Positions 12,201-23,143 of a DNA stretch of 64,000 nucleotides are shown here, one piece after another. The stretch is taken from NCBI GenBank assembly GCA_011032825.1, contig JAADJZ010000005.1:1927001-1991000 (forward strand). Direction: 5' to 3'. Position 1 is the first letter of the stretch; the number at the start of each line of letters is the position of its first letter. The notes under the pieces were generated by a model that saw only the letters and a program-made list of their open reading frames with translations, ran no database searches and was not told the DNA's origin. The position numbers and the translations under genes are program-made. This stretch comes from Massariosphaeria phaeospora. Taxonomy: Eukaryota > Ascomycota > Dothideomycetes > Pleosporales.

Positions 12201-13478
12201 GCATTGTACTAACATTAAAAAGTCGTGTCTCTCCGCTGCAGAAGGCTTTGGTCGTCAAGCTCGTGAAGCGCCACCTCAAAGCTATCCTCCTCGCTATCGG
12301 TGACGGCGCAAACGACGTCTCTATGATCCAAGCCGCCCACGTAGGTGTCGGTATCAGCGGCGTAGAAGGTCTCCAGGCAGCTCGAAGTGCTGATATCGCC
12401 ATCGGCCAGTTTCGATATCTCCGCAAGCTGCTTCTGGTCCACGGCGCATGGAGTTACCAGCGTATCAGCAAGGTGATCCTGTACTCGTTCTACAAGAACA
12501 TCACACTCTTCATGACGCAGTTTTGGTTCTCCTTCCAGAACGAATTCTCTGGCCAGATCATCTTCGAATCGTGGACGCTCACGTTTTACAACGTCTTCTT
12601 CACTGCTATGCCTCCTTTCGTCCTGGGCATCTTCGACCAGTTCGTCAGCGCCCGCCTGCTAGATCGCTATCCCCAACTGTACCGGCTCAGCCAGTCCGGT
12701 GTTTTCTTTCGCATGCACTCGTTCTGGTCCTGGGTCGCCAACGGCTTCTACCACTCCCTCATCCTGTACTTCGCCTCGCAAGTCTTCATCCTCTGGGACT
12801 GGCCCCAGCACGACGGCCGCAACGCCGGCCACTGGGTCTGGGGCACCGCGCTGTACACAGCGGCGCTCGCCACCGTGCTGCTCAAAGCCGCGCTCATCAC
12901 CAACATGTGGACCAAATACACGTTCCTGGCCATCCCCGGCTCCATGGCGGTCTGGTTCATCATCTTCCCCATCTACGCGACCGTCGCGCCCATGGTCAAC
13001 AACACGTCGCCCGAGTACATTGGCGTCGTCCCGCGCCTGTTCCCGGACCCGCGCTTCTACGTCATGGTCTTCGTGCTGCCCATGCTGTGTCTCGTCCGCG
13101 ACTTTGCTTGGAAGTACTACAAGCGCATGTACCGGCCGCAGAGCTACCACCACGTGCAGGAGATCCAGAAATACAATATCCAGGACTACAGGCCTCGGTA
13201 TGTCCATCTCTCTCCCTCTTTTCTGCACCCACCTCTAGTACTGCTCACATATTGCTCACACCTGACACCTGACACCTGCCTAACTAACCACCCCCCCTCC
13301 GCGCAGAATGGAGCAGTTCCAAAAAGCCATCCGCAAAGTCCGCCAGGTGCAGCGCATGCGCAAGCAGCGCGGCTACGCCTTCTCGCAGACGGACGAGTCG
13401 CAGGCGCGCGTCCTGCAGGCCTACGACACCACCAAGGAGCGCGGCCGCTATGGCGAGATGGTTAGCTCGCGGAAGTAG
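9259..13478 (+). CDS. DRS2: P4-type ATPase phospholipid flippase, Drs2 type
   Basis: Exons 9259-12173, 12223-13197 and 13307-13478 give 1353 residues, close to yeast Drs2 (about 1355). The start is the ATG at 9259; a TTG three codons earlier is ignored. The intron at 12174 carries a perfect TACTAAC branch site. The protein flips aminophospholipids to the cytosolic leaflet of trans-Golgi and endosomal membranes. Motifs in order: DGETN (384-388, actuator), PISLF in the fourth membrane segment, phosphorylation site DKTGTLTQN (Asp608), TGDRQET (about 880), GDGANDVSMIQ (998-1008), then hydrophobic segments to the C terminus. The tail contains GYAFS (1319-1323), the motif of the Drs2 autoinhibitory C terminus, which places it with Drs2 rather than Dnf or Neo1. 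The N-terminal 200 residues are disordered and Gly/Pro-rich. Confidence 0.95.
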
Positions 13479-14147
13479 CGGGGCGGGGCGTAGCTGGGCA
13501 GGTGGGGTAGAGAAGGGTAGAGAATGGTAGAGTAGAGAAGATAGGGTAGGGTAGCCTCTTTGTGTGTAATGTTATGTTTGTGTTGTGTTGTTTTATGTGT
13601 GTGTTGGTATTTTATTCTGTTCTATTCTGAGTCTACTCTTACTCTTGGGAACCGTTGGGTTTGGGCGTGGCGTTTTGGGACATGCATGGGGATATCTTTT
13701 TTCTTCTCTTTTTTTTCTTCGATGATGATTGGGGGGGTTTTGTTATTTTGTGCTAGTGCTGCTGAACTGAACTGAACTATGTGAAGAAGGATGTGCATTG
13801 TAAGATTCGCTGCACAAGGGCGAAAGTTCTGGACGCGTTGTGTTATCTATGCATACATATCACAAGTGGCGGCTGGCGTGGCACGCAATTCTTCCCACAG
13901 ATGATTCATTTCATCTTCAGTCGTCTTTTGTCTAGCTGTTTTGTTTCTCATTGCACGCGGCCAAGTCAAGTGAAACCCTAACACCCTTTCGAACGTGGAA
14001 ACACCCTCATCGATTGATTGATTTTGATCTAACTACCCAATTCGATTCAGTTCACTTCTCTCCCGGACCCCATTCTTTCTTCATTATCTCCTGTTTCTCT
14101 CTCGCCTCGCGGCCTAAGGGGGGAAGGGGTTGGGTGTTTCCAGGAAT
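13479..14147. other. Convergent 3' intergenic region
   Basis: This lies between the flippase and the convergent NmrA-like gene. It starts with repeats of GGTAGAG/AGGGTAG (13500-13555), followed by a T-rich and TG-rich stretch. No gene is seen. These G-rich repeats do not match the TTAGGG telomere repeat. Confidence 0.5.
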
Positions 14148-15484
14148 TCAGCCCTGCAGAACTGCACTCCAGTCCTCGCTCCGGATGTACTCCTCCATGC
14201 CCGTAACCTTGACCCCGCCCGCAACATCCAGATCCCATGGATATATGGTCGTCGGGTCGCCGCCGTCGTAGCCGAACTCATCGATGTACTAGACGATGGC
14301 GCAGAAAAGTCAGCAAAAAAAAACCTGCACCATCATTCCATTCCATACGCCAGCTCAGCTCAGCTCCGCTCAGCTCACGCCGGGGAGAAATAAATCGGGG
14401 TCACAGCAACGCACCTGGAACATATCCGCCAGCTCGCGGCCAAAGTACGGCATGGCGTCTTCCAGCACCTTGCGGTCCTGCTGCTCGAAGGTGCAGGTTA
14501 CGCCGTGCACGCGCGACCAGATGGCGCACCACTCGTTCCAGGAAAGTAGGGCGCCGGCGCCCATGAGGTTTTTGCCCGGGGGGACGAGGGTGAGGGCCTG
14601 GGTTAGGGGGCCTGGGGGTGGGTTAGTAAGGCTGTTGGAGTGGGGTTTGAGAGATTGTAGGGATAGGGATAGGGGTAGTGGGGAAAGAAGCGTATGGGAA
14701 GGCAGAGAAGCAGAAAGAGGTGGAAAAGAGCCATGTCCTACCCGTATCGCGATTCACGTCCATCATCGGAAACTTCGCATCCCCACTCATCGGCAACCCC
14801 ACCTTATACACGCCCTCGCCAACCTTCCTTGGCACATTCGCGCCCTGCTTCCAATTACTCGCATACAGCCCAATCTGCAGCAAACTCGTCTTGGCCCACA
14901 AGCCCGCATGCTTACTCTTCAGGTGCTGCACCGCCGCCCACTTGCCGTCGAAATGCAGATTGAACGTAATCTTCCCCTTACTCCACCCCTTGGTGTCGCT
15001 CAGCGTCGACAGCACAAAGCGCTGCAGCGTCGGCAGCGCCGTGGCCGCCGCGTCGACGAGGTTGATGGCTTGCGTGCGCTCGCGCTCCTCGCCGATCTCG
15101 TTGGGCGTGATGCCGCGGGCCTGGGCGGCGGCCAGCGTTTCCGGCGCGCTGAATAGGGTGACGAAGTCGGTGGTGCCGAAGATGGCGGTTGCGCCGGTGA
15201 AGGCAGAGGTTAGGGAGGAGGGGTTGTCGAGGTCGGCGGCGACCATTTCGACGCCGCGCGTGGTCCAGTGCTGGGCGGCGGGTTTGGAGATGTCGCGGGT
15301 TATGCCGCGGATCTTCCAGTCGGGGTGGGTGAGGAAGGTTTCGGCGACGGAGCCGCCCTGTTGTGGAGGTTAGATGTTGTGACCATGGTTGAAGGAGGCT
15401 GTTGGATAATGATAGAAAAGGTTGAGAGGGTTGGTATACCTGGTTCCCCGTGATGCCCACAACGACAATGAGTTTATTCGACAT
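14148..15484 (-). CDS. NmrA-like NAD(P)-binding protein
   Basis: Four exons on the minus strand: 15484-15440, 15357-14742, 14611-14415 and 14288-14148, giving 332 residues. Phases agree throughout (introns of 82, 130 and 126 nt). The first intron splits the dinucleotide-binding glycine motif: VVVGITGNQ joins GGSVAETFL to give GxxGxxG. Features of the NmrA/HSCARG group follow: RGITRD, FGTTDFVTLF, RFVLSTLSD, and a long Rossmann-type core. Members bind NAD(P) and act either as redox sensors (NmrA of nitrogen repression) or as isoflavone-reductase-like enzymes. There is no catalytic YxxxK typical of SDR enzymes where I can see, so a regulatory role is possible. The exact role is unknown. Confidence 0.88.
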
Positions 15485-16316
15485 GTTGATAATGCAGTTT
15501 CTCTTGTGCTTCTGAATAATGTTCCTGAAAGTGCTGCCAGGCTCGTTCTTCTATCTTCTCCATTTTCGTGCTTCTCCTCCACCCTCTTTATACGTCTGCC
15601 CAACCCCTTTATACGTCTGCCCAACCCAACAAGGCACCACGGGCCCGTTTTCCTTAACCCCATATCTCACACCTTGAAACCTTCGTCCGAGTGTAGCGAA
15701 CCCCAAAAAGGCGGGAATCCGCCTCTGAAAGTCTGAGTCTGTCCTTCAACATCTCAAAATCCGCATTATTAAGCCTAACTCCACGAACAACATCCATACG
15801 ACACTAGCCTGAATAGGAAATCGTCGCTAGCGCGCATCCTACATGCACGATTACCAGCGAGACGTAAGAGGCTAAAGCAATGATACAGCGGATTAGACTG
15901 GACCCAGGGTAGGCCATTGGCTGGAAGTTGACTAGGAGTGTCTTGCTGCGTAAGACGAGTCGGTATTCCGATGGTAGGCATTGGTGATTGGTCAGTTCTG
16001 TCTTCATCAGCGAATCGCCGAGACCCCGAGACGGCGAAGGTAAGAAGTTACGAGCGCTCAACTTTCTGGAGCTTTGAAATCAAGTTTGAAGTTGCAGTGA
16101 CTGTTGATCGGCGGAGCTAACCGAAAGGTATCATAAGATTTCGGATAGTAGTAGGAAGGCGGCAGAAACTCTTGAATTCCATAGAGAAAGGATGGGAAGC
16201 ACTAGACTCTTCAAGAATCTAGGACTGGCAGATATAATGCGACGAATAATCAAGAACCCTTTCCAGTTGGCAGGTTGAAGCGGATCGAGGAACATAACGC
16301 AAAAATCGGCCAAGCA
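15485..16316. other. Intergenic region
   Basis: Contains the promoter of the NmrA-like gene (CT-rich, reading on the minus strand) and the 3' flank of the polymerase gene. A 22-bp sequence around CTTTATACGTCTGCCCAACC occurs twice in tandem near 15588-15629. No coding region is supported. Confidence 0.45.
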
Positions 16317-18473
16317 TCAATATGTACACCTCATTTCGGGTGGCACGTACTCCAAGCCTAATCCCTCAAATACTTTTCTCTCTGCCTCTTCTGGGGTACC
16401 AGTAACGCCTTCCGGACCTTCCAGCTGAATCACTTCCCCTGTAGCTCTACTCCGGATACCGCTGCTATCGAATTTCCATTCTTTGGTCTTCTTCGCGTAT
16501 CGCCTCAAGTCTCGTTGGAACGTCGTCCCGCCGCTCCATCCCATGACCGCGCATCCGACGGTGCGCCAAGGTGCAATGATGATATCAACGCGACGGTGTA
16601 TATTTGGATTCTTCGTGTTGGGGTCCCGGGCCAGGTCTTCAGCGCGGGTAGGCCATGAGGGATCTTGCCAGACTACGAGCGCTTTATCGAGCGTGTCGAA
16701 GCCTGCGCCAGAGGCTTTCGTTGTACGGAATGGGAGTGTATGTTGCCCTCGGTGCGTATTGTGGAGACTAAGCGTCAATGTGTGAGTTATCCACTCTGCT
16801 TCTTCTAGAACGTCGACCATGTCCTTGACGAGATTTGCAGTGGCTTCGAGATCTGGATGCGAAACTATCATGTCGGCGTCTCCGGATGCCGTCTTTCCAC
16901 GACGATAGCCGCCGACTACAGTGACTGTGATGCGATTGTCTCTGATACGTACTGCGTGGTCACGGACGACTGATGCGATGTGTTCCACTTCAGGCCTTGG
17001 GATCCCGTCGAGGAATTCCTCATAGTACTTCAATCCGATTTGTTGGACCCGGTCTAGATCGTTCCAACCGAATTCAATAATGTCGTCCAGGTCCGTCCAA
17101 TGATTCTGGTAATAGAAATGTCGAGCTGTTTTGGGGCCAACGCCCCAGATATCATAGAACAAGCGCAAGACTTTCATAGCTTCGTCTTCTTCGTAATTGT
17201 CCACCGCCTGGATTTTACCGGTGTTTTTCCATTCAACGAAAAGCATAGAGGTTTTTTCGTCACAGCCAGGGAGACGCGCGATTTCGCGGGGATGAGTAAG
17301 TCTGTATGGGTATGCTGCAATTGCAGCAATGATTGTAGAATATGCGCGCACGCCGATTTCATCGTCAATCAAGGTCCTAGCTGTCCGAATCTTCTTGAGA
17401 AGCCCAATGAAATCTTCATTGGGCCCATTGCCTGGGGTAAAGCGCTGACAGGAGTACTTTACTCCTTTTATGACCCAGTCTGGTGGTAGAGGTAAGTCAC
17501 TATCCTCGCCTTCGTACTCGCTTGTCGTTTTTTGAAGAAGATGTGCCCTGCTTGATACCAGCTTGCCAGCATCTATTGTGCTAGGGGCAAAAGTTCGGCC
17601 CTCGAAGCGGCGAGACCCGTGTCCAGGCCGTTTCGTATGATAGGTCGATTGTGTAGCCATCCCTGAAATGTCTGACTTTGCGCGTTCCAAGATATCTTTA
17701 GCCGTTTCTGGACGAGTAGCCAAGGTCGTTTGCGATGCTGCCATCTTAGATGATGAGAACGATTCCTTAATCGATCTAGATTTTGGTTTCGTGGATGCTG
17801 GTCGTTCGAGCACCTTGCATTTGTACACAAGGTGATCTCCCAGAGGAAGCAAGCGGTGTGCCGAAACACTTGCATCGAACCAATCTAATTTGATCACCCA
17901 AACAATGTCGGCGCTGGTCTGATTCTCAAAGACTGGGACCAGCACCGCGCTTTTCTGTCTGACTTTGGGAGGCGATGTTACCGAAGTGCCTCGCTTTGAA
18001 GTTGGCAGTTGGTCCACGTCCTCGTCCTCAGTCTCAGAGTCAGCTCCAACTTGTACTTCATCCTCGGTAGTGGAACCTTCATCATCTACCGCTATCGGCT
18101 TCTGTAAAGTTCCCGAAACCTTTGTTCTCTTCGCTGGCGGTGCATCCTGTTTGATTGGACTGTGTCCACGTTTCGCCTCTTGAACCTCTTCAACCTTCAG
18201 TTTACGAGACCTCAGTTCAAACTCGGCTCTTCTCTTAGTCCCCACCCTGCCGATGAACACCTTGGCTTTTGAGACATCGGTCGTGTATGGTGCGCCATAC
18301 CGTCGTAACGTGTTCTCAACCTCACGTGTCTCCTCGTCTTGGAAGTGAGCTGAGAGTAAATAAATCGGGGGGATGCTGCTAAGATCTAGTAACGGTATAG
18401 CCGTAACAGGTCCGTGTTCCGATGATGTTGAAACTGTCGATACTGTGGGAGAAGCGGGGACCTCGTCGTCCAT
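16317..18473 (-). CDS. Family X DNA polymerase, BRCT-containing (Pol4/Pol mu type)
   Basis: Single exon, 718 residues from ATG 18473. The N terminus carries a BRCT-like region split by a charged low-complexity insert: IPPIYLLSAHFQDEE up to about residue 80, and DIVWVIKLDWFDASV near 195-210. The 8-kDa and fingers helices include a helix-hairpin-helix (DIWGVGPKTARHFY) that grips DNA. The palm has GGYRRGKTASGDADMIVSHP with the metal-binding GDAD near residue 531; the third aspartate is in RRVDIIIAP near 628. GWSGGTTFQRDLRRYAK replaces the YF-type steric gate of Pol beta, as in the Pol4/mu group. These enzymes fill gaps in non-homologous end joining and base excision repair in the nucleus. The length exceeds yeast Pol4 (582), mainly through the insert. 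Confidence 0.92.
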   Translation of the reverse strand: MDDEVPASPTVSTVSTSSEHGPVTAIPLLDLSSIPPIYLLSAHFQDEETREVENTLRRYGAPYTTDVSKAKVFIGRVGTKRRAEFELRSRKLKVEEVQEAKRGHSPIKQDAPPAKRTKVSGTLQKPIAVDDEGSTTEDEVQVGADSETEDEDVDQLPTSKRGTSVTSPPKVRQKSAVLVPVFENQTSADIVWVIKLDWFDASVSAHRLLPLGDHLVYKCKVLERPASTKPKSRSIKESFSSSKMAASQTTLATRPETAKDILERAKSDISGMATQSTYHTKRPGHGSRRFEGRTFAPSTIDAGKLVSSRAHLLQKTTSEYEGEDSDLPLPPDWVIKGVKYSCQRFTPGNGPNEDFIGLLKKIRTARTLIDDEIGVRAYSTIIAAIAAYPYRLTHPREIARLPGCDEKTSMLFVEWKNTGKIQAVDNYEEDEAMKVLRLFYDIWGVGPKTARHFYYQNHWTDLDDIIEFGWNDLDRVQQIGLKYYEEFLDGIPRPEVEHIASVVRDHAVRIRDNRITVTVVGGYRRGKTASGDADMIVSHPDLEATANLVKDMVDVLEEAEWITHTLTLSLHNTHRGQHTLPFRTTKASGAGFDTLDKALVVWQDPSWPTRAEDLARDPNTKNPNIHRRVDIIIAPWRTVGCAVMGWSGGTTFQRDLRRYAKKTKEWKFDSSGIRSRATGEVIQLEGPEGVTGTPEEAERKVFEGLGLEYVPPEMRCTY

Positions 18474-19534
18474 TATTTAATTGTGTAACGTAGAGATAAC
18501 CCAAAATCTCGATCAAGCAAGGGTGGAGCTAGGATGCGTCTAAATAGCGACTCCGTTGTCTTCGAGTGTGGTGGTCAAAGGTATATCGGAGAAGCATGGT
18601 ACAGGAAAACACAATACCGTGCACTGGAGGCCCAATGTTTCCAACGTTAAAGGCTGATACGTGAAAGGAACAGATGCAATGGATGCGATGATCACGGTGG
18701 TGATAAGTTGGGGAGGCTGGGAAACGAAGGTAATGAGATCGTCATGCTTGGCGCATTTGCTTTGTTTGGCCGATTGCAACAATTCTCTTAAGGTCCGTGC
18801 AACCTCCCATCTGAGCCTCACAGCAAAACAACGTTCAAGCACAGTCGCCAAGACAGTATATTTTATATACTCTTACTCGAGGTAAGCACAAGCGGTGCGA
18901 CGATACAGCTTCACACCGGTTTGGCGTGTACACGGAGACACAGGGAACTATTTCCTCTTTATCTCGCACCTGCATGGACCAATGGACCAATGGACCAACT
19001 CGGTGCTAGATTCTGATCTTATCGACGCGATAGTCCTCCCTTGCATGCTGCACATCCCTCCCGACCACATCACGCGTTCTAAAAACGCGTTTCCATTGAC
19101 GCGCAAACACAAGCATTCTATGCCTGTCAATGCGCCTTAGAGTTCTAGCCCACGTCTCTTACCATTGCGCGTTTACCCATTGATGAAGAACGTGGAACAT
19201 GTCGCTCCTTGCTGATCTTGCCCATTCTCTGTCTGCTCGTGCCCAAGGGCGCGGGAGCCGGTCGTTCGAGTATAAGGAGGGCTTGGTCGAGGTCAAGGTC
19301 GAAATCGAGATCGAGGCAGCGCCGTTTTTCGTTGCCCCTCATCTTGCTTGAGGAGTTTCTCTCGTTATCTTTACACTTCCTTATGCTGCCCACTCTCTTG
19401 AAGAAAGTTATTCGTTATTCCCAAGATATTGTCAAAGGTCTCAACCTGAGCTACAATCGCCTCCATCCAACACCTTCCTTCGAGCTCGCTGTTATCGATC
19501 CAACACTTCGGCGCCCTACTTGACGGAGGTTCTT
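18474..19534. other. Intergenic region with short tandem repeat
   Basis: Between the divergent polymerase and small secreted protein genes. It contains three tandem copies of the 8-mer TGGACCAA (18975-18998). Frames of 60-104 codons in this stretch are arginine/serine-rich or leucine-rich and look incidental. The last 150 bases are the likely leader of the gene at 19535. Confidence 0.45.
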
Positions 19535-20051
19535 ATGCGTCCTTCAACTTCTCTGGCCGTCATGGCCTTATTCGGAGTGGTGGCTTCAATTCCCATTACA
19601 CCTGCTGCCCCCGAACATCAACTGCTTGTTGAGCAATTCAGATCCCAAGGCCTGAATGAGGTACGTACCGAATCGCTTACCGAGATCAGATAGATCGTTC
19701 TGATACATGCAGCATGATATTGCCGAGCGACTGTCCCTCCCTATTACCAATGCCGAAGCAGACCCTCGTTCATTTTACTCGCACATGAGCTCCAAAGTAC
19801 ACTCTCTGTTCAGCCATCCATTCGAACAGCAAAAGCGGCATTCTCACGAAGATGGAGACATTGCACCAGGCACCCTCGAAATCCCTCAAATGCTACCACG
19901 AGCCGCTGTCGTTGATTCCTCGGTCGATGGTCTCTTTCAGATGATAGGGGCCGTTTTTGGAAGTACTGAGATACAAAGAAAAGAATATGGATATGAAGGC
20001 AAAGAGCTTGAGATACGGCGCCCGGAAGGTTCGATGCACTGGAGTAGTTAG
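19535..20051 (+). CDS. Small secreted protein, cysteine-free
   Basis: Two exons, 19535-19660 and 19713-20051, joined by a 52-nt GTACGT...CAG intron in phase 0, give 154 residues. The N terminus MRPSTSLAVMALFGVVASIP is a clean signal peptide with cleavage expected after about residue 18. The mature part is hydrophilic, rich in His, Glu and Ser (SHMSSKVHSLFSHPFEQQ), and has no cysteine. An amphipathic stretch follows (SSVDGLFQMIGAVFG). I recognise no family. The gene is a candidate secreted protein, perhaps an effector-like or wall-associated one, but no sequence feature proves this. The upstream frame at 19209 is a separate unsupported frame. Confidence 0.65.
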
Positions 20052-20375
20052 GGGACCTTTGAGGATATTGTTTAGTATTTGCTGGTCCCAGGGTTCGTCA
20101 AGGCGCTTATGTCTCCTATCTCTAGTGCAACGCGTTACGGCTTCTCGTGTGGTAGTAGCAGATAGTCAGTAAGCAAAGAGAGGAACAAGATGTAATGCCA
20201 CTCTGTCTGACTAGATGGGCCGAATCACCATACCACGCTGTCCTATTGTCCAAGCACCCGCTAGCCCAATGCGAGAGTAGTACCCAAGATCCAGTATAAC
20301 GCCTTGTCGTCAAGGTGACTTCCCAAAAGCAGTAAAAGGGGAATAGTGAATAGGTCAAGAGATATCGCTGGTATG
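20052..20375. other. Convergent 3' intergenic region
   Basis: Short region between the ends of the small secreted protein gene and ATG3. Nothing recognisable. Confidence 0.5.
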
Positions 20376-21563
20376 TTAAACGCCCATCGTGAAATCGTGC
20401 TCTATACCTGGCGTGACGCTACCATATGTTAGCGTATACTCCCAAGGGATAAGTGTACCACGTACCTGGCCATGAACTTCAGGAAGACAACGAGGTATTG
20501 ATCCACGCGAATGGCCACCTCGTCGTCTCCGCTGCCCTCCTCCAGAACCTCCCACTCATTGTCCTTGGTCTCGTCGCCATCTTTGTGTTTCGCCTGCTCA
20601 GTAAGCTTCAGAAGTTTGGTATCGTCTACGAGTCCTTCCATGCCGCTATCGACCTTGCCCACGTCTTTGCCGGCCTTGAGCTTCACGAGGCGAAGCTTGA
20701 GAGCGGCGTCTGCCCGGTCAAGGAGCACTTTCATGACCGAAGCGTGTTTGCAGGGGTGAACGGACGCCGTCTTGAGCGCGTGATCGAAGAAGGGAAAGTC
20801 CTCGATTGTGACCGTCTTGTCTTTATAGTCGCCGACAATGTCCTCCATCATCTCCTGGGGCTTCAGCGGCACCGATGTGGAGCCGTATCCGGAGAGGTAT
20901 AATCGCGGGGTCCGATAGTGAGCGGAGTAACAGATGTAGAGGGTGTATGTTCTGAGCGGCCTATAAACTTATCAGCAAACCTGGCGCTATGCACGCATTC
21001 TCCACGACAAGAGAAGACAAACAGCGACAACATGGAAAAGCGAGGACATACGCTGACGTGTTTGATCCGTGTGGCTCACGGATGATGGCCTCCTCATCGT
21101 CTTCGTCGTCTTCCATGTCCGGGATCTCGTCGTCTTCCTCGGCGGCTCCCAGGTTGCCGCTCTCGTCCACTGTCCGCACGTCTCGCACTTTGGCTTCCTG
21201 GCTTGCCGCCATGCCGCCTGTCCTCAGCCAACCGTCGTCGTCGGCCTCACCGGCGAAGCCATCGCCCACCAGCGTCTCGTCCTGGCCAGCGTCTCCGGCA
21301 AAGTTGTCGTCGAGGCGGCGGTTGCAGGGCACGCCCCGCGTTACCAGAAACTGCTTTCCCTCGGGGAGATACGACACGCGCTTGGCTGGTGATGAAGCAT
21401 CGGCCCACTGCCACGACGGAAACTTGAAGACCAGGAAGTCGCCAGCAAGCACGAACTCTTCGGGCGTGATCTGACCGGTTTCGCGGAAGGTCGAAGTGTG
21501 GCTGATGGCAGCGGTCCGCTCGCGGAAAGTGTCTATGTAGGATCGAACGAAGTTGTAGGCCAT
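20376..21563 (-). CDS. ATG3: Autophagy-related protein 3 (Atg8 E2-like conjugating enzyme)
   Basis: Three exons on the minus strand, 21563-21052, 20960-20466 and 20418-20376, give 349 residues, as in other fungal Atg3 proteins. The start is the ATG at 21563 ([17 protein letters not shown]); the longer upstream frame is not supported by family length. The N-terminal amphipathic region senses membrane. [18 protein letters not shown] and [19 protein letters not shown] are Atg3 hallmarks. An acidic loop ([17 protein letters not shown]) is the Atg7/Atg12-binding flexible region. The catalytic Cys, about residue 241, lies in [10 protein letters not shown]. The last exon encodes only [18 protein letters not shown] sequence, joined to VFLKFMA. 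Atg3 receives Atg8 from Atg7 and transfers it to phosphatidylethanolamine on the phagophore. Confidence 0.96.
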
Positions 21564-21881
21564 CCTGGGCGGCAGCTGGGCGTGTCTGGAGTTTGGGTTT
21601 GGATATCCAGGTGTTCTTTGTGTCAAGTAGTGTATTGTATTGTTGAGATAGTGATAGAGGAGGGGGAGGGGTCCCAGGCTGCTGCGACTATCACCCGGCC
21701 TCGGCGCCTCAGCCTCCCGGGTGGCGCAGGCGCGCGTGAAAGCCACAGTAACGTCATCCGTGAGTCACGATCACACCGCACACTCACCCGTGGACTGTTC
21801 CTGTGAGACAGCCAGGCGCACATTGCTCGGTGTGACTGCTGCACACCTGTGACTTCTATTGCCACGCATCTCCGAATCACC
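21564..21881. promoter_or_regulatory. Divergent promoter region, ATG3 and the oxygenase pseudogene
   Basis: A 318-bp gap between two divergent starts. It holds the ATG3 leader on the minus strand and a GTGACTxxTxxCACAC-rich stretch near 21760-21850. No clear TATA box. Confidence 0.35.
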
Positions 21882-23143
21882 ATGATCAATAGCGCAATCG
21901 TGCCCATCCTGGACCTGTCCCATGCGAGTCACCCTAATCAGATGGGGGACCTTCTCCGCGATGCTTTGTTCGACGCCGGGTTCTTATACGTCAAAAATCA
22001 CGGGGTCGAAGTTGAGAAGATATCAAACCTTGTTTCGCTTTTTCCAGCCCTTTTCGACCAGCCGCAAGATGCAAAGGCGACCCTGATCAAGATGAGCTCA
22101 GCCCTTCCTTGGGTGTAACGGATTCGCCGAGGAGACCACGCTAGGGAAACAAGATCTGAGAGAGCAGTTCAACTTCGTTACTGAAATTCCAGTAACATAT
22201 AAACCCACGACGGACGCCGTGAGGAAAGATCAAGCATCAGGCTTCAAAGACCATACCACGAGAGATTTCTCGAGGCTGTACTGGCAACTCCGCGGTCTAA
22301 ATCAAGGACCCTCGGAGCATGACGTGCCTGGGTTCCACCATGCACTCACAGAGTCAGGTTGCTTGCTTGTCTATCCTATCTCACATACGGGCTAATGATG
22401 CGCGAAGATATCACGACGCTCGAGTGGTTGTGCTATCGGTTTGTACACCTAGTTGAAGAAGCGCTCGGCATGCCCGAAGGGACATTCTACGCCTTCTTCC
22501 AGCGGCCTACGTCGGGTGAGATCAGTGAGCACAACCAGTACGTGCCTCCGCAGCACCGCATCAAATTCCTGAAATATTCCCCGACTGCGGGTGGCGACGA
22601 GTGTGCTCGAGGCATTGGCGCTCACAAAGACTCCAGTGGTTGGCTTACCTTCCTCTACCAAGTTGGTCAGGAAAAGGGTTTAGAAGTCCTTGACGCAAAC
22701 GGAGAAATGGTGCCTGCTCCTCCCATACAGAACACATTTGTGGTCAACTTTAGCAATGCGTTCGAAGCTGCCACTGGAGGTGCCGTAGAAGCTACAATTC
22801 ATTGAGTTAAGGTTGGTTTTCGTTTTCAATGAACGCTTCAATACTTAATTCGCTAATTTTGGAAGGCTCCTGTATCGACATCGGTTCCGCGGTAATATAT
22901 CCCATTATTCCAAGGACTTCCGCTTGACCTCACCATCTCTGAGATTCAGTGCCACATTCCACTTGTAATCCGCAAACTTCGTCAAGTGCCAGAGGAGCAA
23001 AGTTCCAATAGGAATGTCTCCAATCTCTTGGATGCTCGATGGGATAGTTTGGGCGAGTCACAGTTGCGGAACTGAACAGAAGCCACGAAGACGTCGGTAG
23101 GAAGTGATATGGCGACAAGGTAGCGGAGTACTACCTGAAGTAG
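21882..23143 (+). pseudogene. 2-oxoglutarate/Fe(II)-dependent oxygenase (isopenicillin-N-synthase-like), disrupted
   Basis: The start MINSAIVPILDLSHASH and GFLYVKNHGV match the DIOX_N domain, and GIGAHKDSSGWLTFLYQ and NFSNAFEAATGGAV match the 2OG-Fe(II) oxygenase domain with the His-x-Asp iron site. The frame is broken repeatedly. A +1 shift lies at about 22101-22105 (before FLGCNGFAEETTLGKQD). TGA 22803-22805 sits where the iron-site HR(V) arginine is expected. TAA is at 22893-22895. A second shift is at 23070-23078, and TGA 23105-23107 sits where Trp is expected between GRK and YGDK. Two introns are still recognisable (22358-22407, 22812-22865). Homology runs to TAG 23143. All three stops are one transition from a sense codon. 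I read it as a decayed gene rather than a spliced one, because no intron removes the shifts. Confidence 0.8.

Noticed and set aside
13501..13556. AGGGTAG repeats as interstitial telomere sequence
   Set aside because: The repeats are irregular GGTAGAG/AGGGTAG words, not TTAGGG, and lie in a 3' flank.
14296..15373. Long plus-strand frames opposite the NmrA-like gene
   Set aside because: They are antisense shadows; the minus-strand exons match a known family with correct splice phases.
19209..19523. 104-codon plus-strand frame before the small secreted protein
   Set aside because: It is Arg/Ser/Leu-rich from repeated GGTCGAG-like words, has no splice link to the next gene and no family motif.
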